NCBI RefSeq assembly: GCF_022267555.1
Contig: NZ_CP073586.1
Span: forward strand, 3,452,501-3,516,500
DNA: 64,000 nt
DNA from: Proteiniphilum propionicum
Lineage (GTDB): Bacteria > Bacteroidota > Bacteroidia > Bacteroidales > Dysgonomonadaceae
Reading direction: 5' to 3'
Shown one piece after another: positions 62,475 through 64,000 of the stretch. A program made the position numbers and the translations under genes. Each line of letters opens with the position of its first letter. Position 1 is the first letter of the stretch. The notes beneath the pieces are model-generated. The model did not search any database and had not been told where the DNA came from. It worked only from the letters and a program-made list of their open reading frames with translations.

Positions 62475-64000
62475 ATGCAGAATATCCGAAATATTGCTAT
62501 TATAGCCCACGTAGATCACGGCAAAACCACCTTGGTTGACAAAATGCTTATGGCCGGGAATCTCTTCAGGGATAACCAACAGACCAATGCCCTTATACTC
62601 GACAACAACGACCTGGAGCGTGAGCGGGGTATCACTATTTTATCAAAAAATGTATCCATCAGATATAACAACACAAAGATAAATATTATTGATACGCCGG
62701 GACATGCCGACTTTGGCGGGGAGGTAGAGCGGGTGCTCAATATGGCTGACGGATGCCTCCTTGTTGTGGATGCTTTTGAAGGGCCCATGCCGCAGACGCG
62801 CTTTGTATTGCAGAAAGCACTTGAGATAGGATTAAAACCGATTCTGGTGATAAACAAAGTGGATAAACCTAACTGTCGTCCAGAAGAGGTTCAGGAGAAG
62901 GTGTTCGACCTGATGTTCAGTCTCGATGGTACCGAGGAACAGCTCGATTTCCCCACTCTTTACGGATCGGCAAAGCATGGATGGATGTCGAACGACTGGA
63001 AAAAGCCATCAGACAGTATCACTCCACTTCTTGATGCGATCATAAAGCATATCCCTGCCCCGAAAGTGCTGGAGGGGACGCCTCAGATGCTTATCACCTC
63101 TCTCGATTACTCAAACTACCTGGGACGTATTGCCGTGGGGCGTGTGCACCGCGGATCCATAAGCTTTAATAAAGATTATGCGCTTTGTAAACGTGACGGA
63201 ACTGTAAAAAAGATCCGAATAAAAGAGGTGGACCTTTTTGAGGGATTGGAACGTATTAAGGTTGAAGAAGCTACCTCAGGCGATATTTGCGCGCTTGTAG
63301 GTATTGAAGGGTTCGATATTGGCGACAGTATAACCGACCTGGAAAAACCCGACCCGCTTGATCCTATAGCTATCGATGAGCCTACAATGTCGATGTTATT
63401 CACTATAAACAATTCTCCCTTCTTCGGACAGGATGGAAAGTATGTAACTTCGCGCCATATATACGACCGGCTGATGCGCGAGCTCGACAAAAATCTGGCT
63501 CTTCGTGTTGAGGAGACCGAAAACTCTGATTCATGGATTGTTTACGGACGCGGTGTACTCCATCTCTCTGTCCTTATAGAGACCATGCGCCGCGAAGGTT
63601 ATGAACTGCAGGTAGGGCAGCCACAGGTGATAATCAAGGAGATAGGAGCCGAGAAACATGAGCCTGTTGAACAACTGACAGTTAACCTCCCTGAGGAGTC
63701 GGCCAGCAAGGTCATAGACGTAATTACCCGCCGCAAGGGCGAACTACTTACCATGGAAAATAAAGGAAATCGCATGCACATGGAGTTCATTATTCCGTCG
63801 CGAGGCATTATAGGCCTGAATAATATTGTTCTCACACTCTCTTCTGGTGAAGCTATCATGGCGCACCGCTTTCTGGAATTTCAGCCCTGGAAGGGAAATA
63901 TCGAGAAGAGACAAAACGGCTCCATCATTGCCGGGGAATCGGGAAATGCGTATGCTTACGCTTTGGACAAGTTGCAGGACAGAGGAAGATTCTTTATTGA
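62475..64000 (+). CDS. typA: GTP-binding protein TypA/BipA, 5' part
   Basis: The gene begins at 62475 and runs off the right edge, so about 508 of roughly 600 codons are visible. GTPase motifs: AHVDHGKTTLVD (P-loop, about 10-21), DTPGHADFGGEVERV (switch II), NKVDKP. EF-G-like domains follow, with the conserved RGIIGLNNIVL and AYALDKLQDRGRFFI region at the end of the window. It is a ribosome-associated translational GTPase involved in ribosome assembly and stress response. Confidence 0.97.
   Translation, partial: MQNIRNIAIIAHVDHGKTTLVDKMLMAGNLFRDNQQTNALILDNNDLERERGITILSKNVSIRYNNTKINIIDTPGHADFGGEVERVLNMADGCLLVVDAFEGPMPQTRFVLQKALEIGLKPILVINKVDKPNCRPEEVQEKVFDLMFSLDGTEEQLDFPTLYGSAKHGWMSNDWKKPSDSITPLLDAIIKHIPAPKVLEGTPQMLITSLDYSNYLGRIAVGRVHRGSISFNKDYALCKRDGTVKKIRIKEVDLFEGLERIKVEEATSGDICALVGIEGFDIGDSITDLEKPDPLDPIAIDEPTMSMLFTINNSPFFGQDGKYVTSRHIYDRLMRELDKNLALRVEETENSDSWIVYGRGVLHLSVLIETMRREGYELQVGQPQVIIKEIGAEKHEPVEQLTVNLPEESASKVIDVITRRKGELLTMENKGNRMHMEFIIPSRGIIGLNNIVLTLSSGEAIMAHRFLEFQPWKGNIEKRQNGSIIAGESGNAYAYALDKLQDRGRFFI

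Overview
The window comes from a chromosome of a member of the Bacteroidota, almost certainly the order Bacteroidales. The evidence is a SusC/SusD pair, many promoters of the Bacteroidetes type (-33 TTG/TTTG, about 20 bases, -7 TAnnTTTG), near absence of Shine-Dalgarno sequences, a NigD-like lipoprotein, a PG0541-type transporter-associated protein and typical Bacteroidales versions of SpeA, TopA, GyrB and RluD. A Dysgonomonadaceae/Porphyromonadaceae-like host is my inference. Nearly all of the window is ordinary core chromosome; no rRNA operon, prophage, integron, CRISPR array or complete insertion sequence is visible.

Layout. 1-9125: a carbohydrate locus on the minus strand: DUF1080 (3-keto-glycoside hydrolase-like) lipoprotein fragment, exported Gfo/Idh/MocA oxidoreductase, SusD, SusC, a 73-residue protein coupled to SusC, a divergent XRE regulator, two tRNA-Leu genes behind a structured leader, and a second exported Gfo/Idh/MocA oxidoreductase. 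Together these suggest import of a glycoside and oxidative (3-keto) cleavage. 9357-11711: PadR regulator with a PspC membrane protein. 12103-15016: coaBC and an M23 peptidase. 15110-23300: pncB and a TetR-controlled RND efflux operon. 23692-28477: a MITE-like element, a lipoprotein, malic enzyme and a stand-alone TrpB-like enzyme. 28543-29977: a strongly structured RNA with its own promoter and terminator directly in front of a split chromate transporter. 30039-38057: GNAT, topA, IMPACT-family protein, B12-dependent ribonucleotide reductase, serpin. 38305-45345: speA, CDF transporter, DUF4349 protein, S9 peptidase, DUF488 protein, mntP. 45585-50082: a second copy of the MITE-like element, proA-proB-proC, sufE, an M28 glutaminyl-cyclase-like lipoprotein. 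50354-54766: gyrB, LD-carboxypeptidase and a K+/H+ antiporter as one operon. 55075-56515: tRNA-Glu-rpsT-Dabb unit and rpmH. 56639-64000: PASTA protein, rluD, ddl, acyltransferase, NigD-like lipoprotein, a TonB-C duplication protein and the 5' part of typA.

The most interesting points are: (1) the structured RNA at about 28580-28836, which looks like either a 6S-type RNA or a cis-acting attenuator of the chromate transporter genes; (2) two copies of a ~111-bp non-autonomous element with terminal inverted repeats and 4-bp target duplications; (3) the unusual control region of the SusCD operon, with a phage-type regulator and an operator-like palindrome inside the promoter spacer; (4) a small structured leader or sRNA in front of the tRNA-Leu pair.

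Limits: all calls rest on reading the sequence. Family names come from recognised motifs and overall resemblance, not from searches. Promoters, operators and RNA folds are pattern matches and hand-paired stems.
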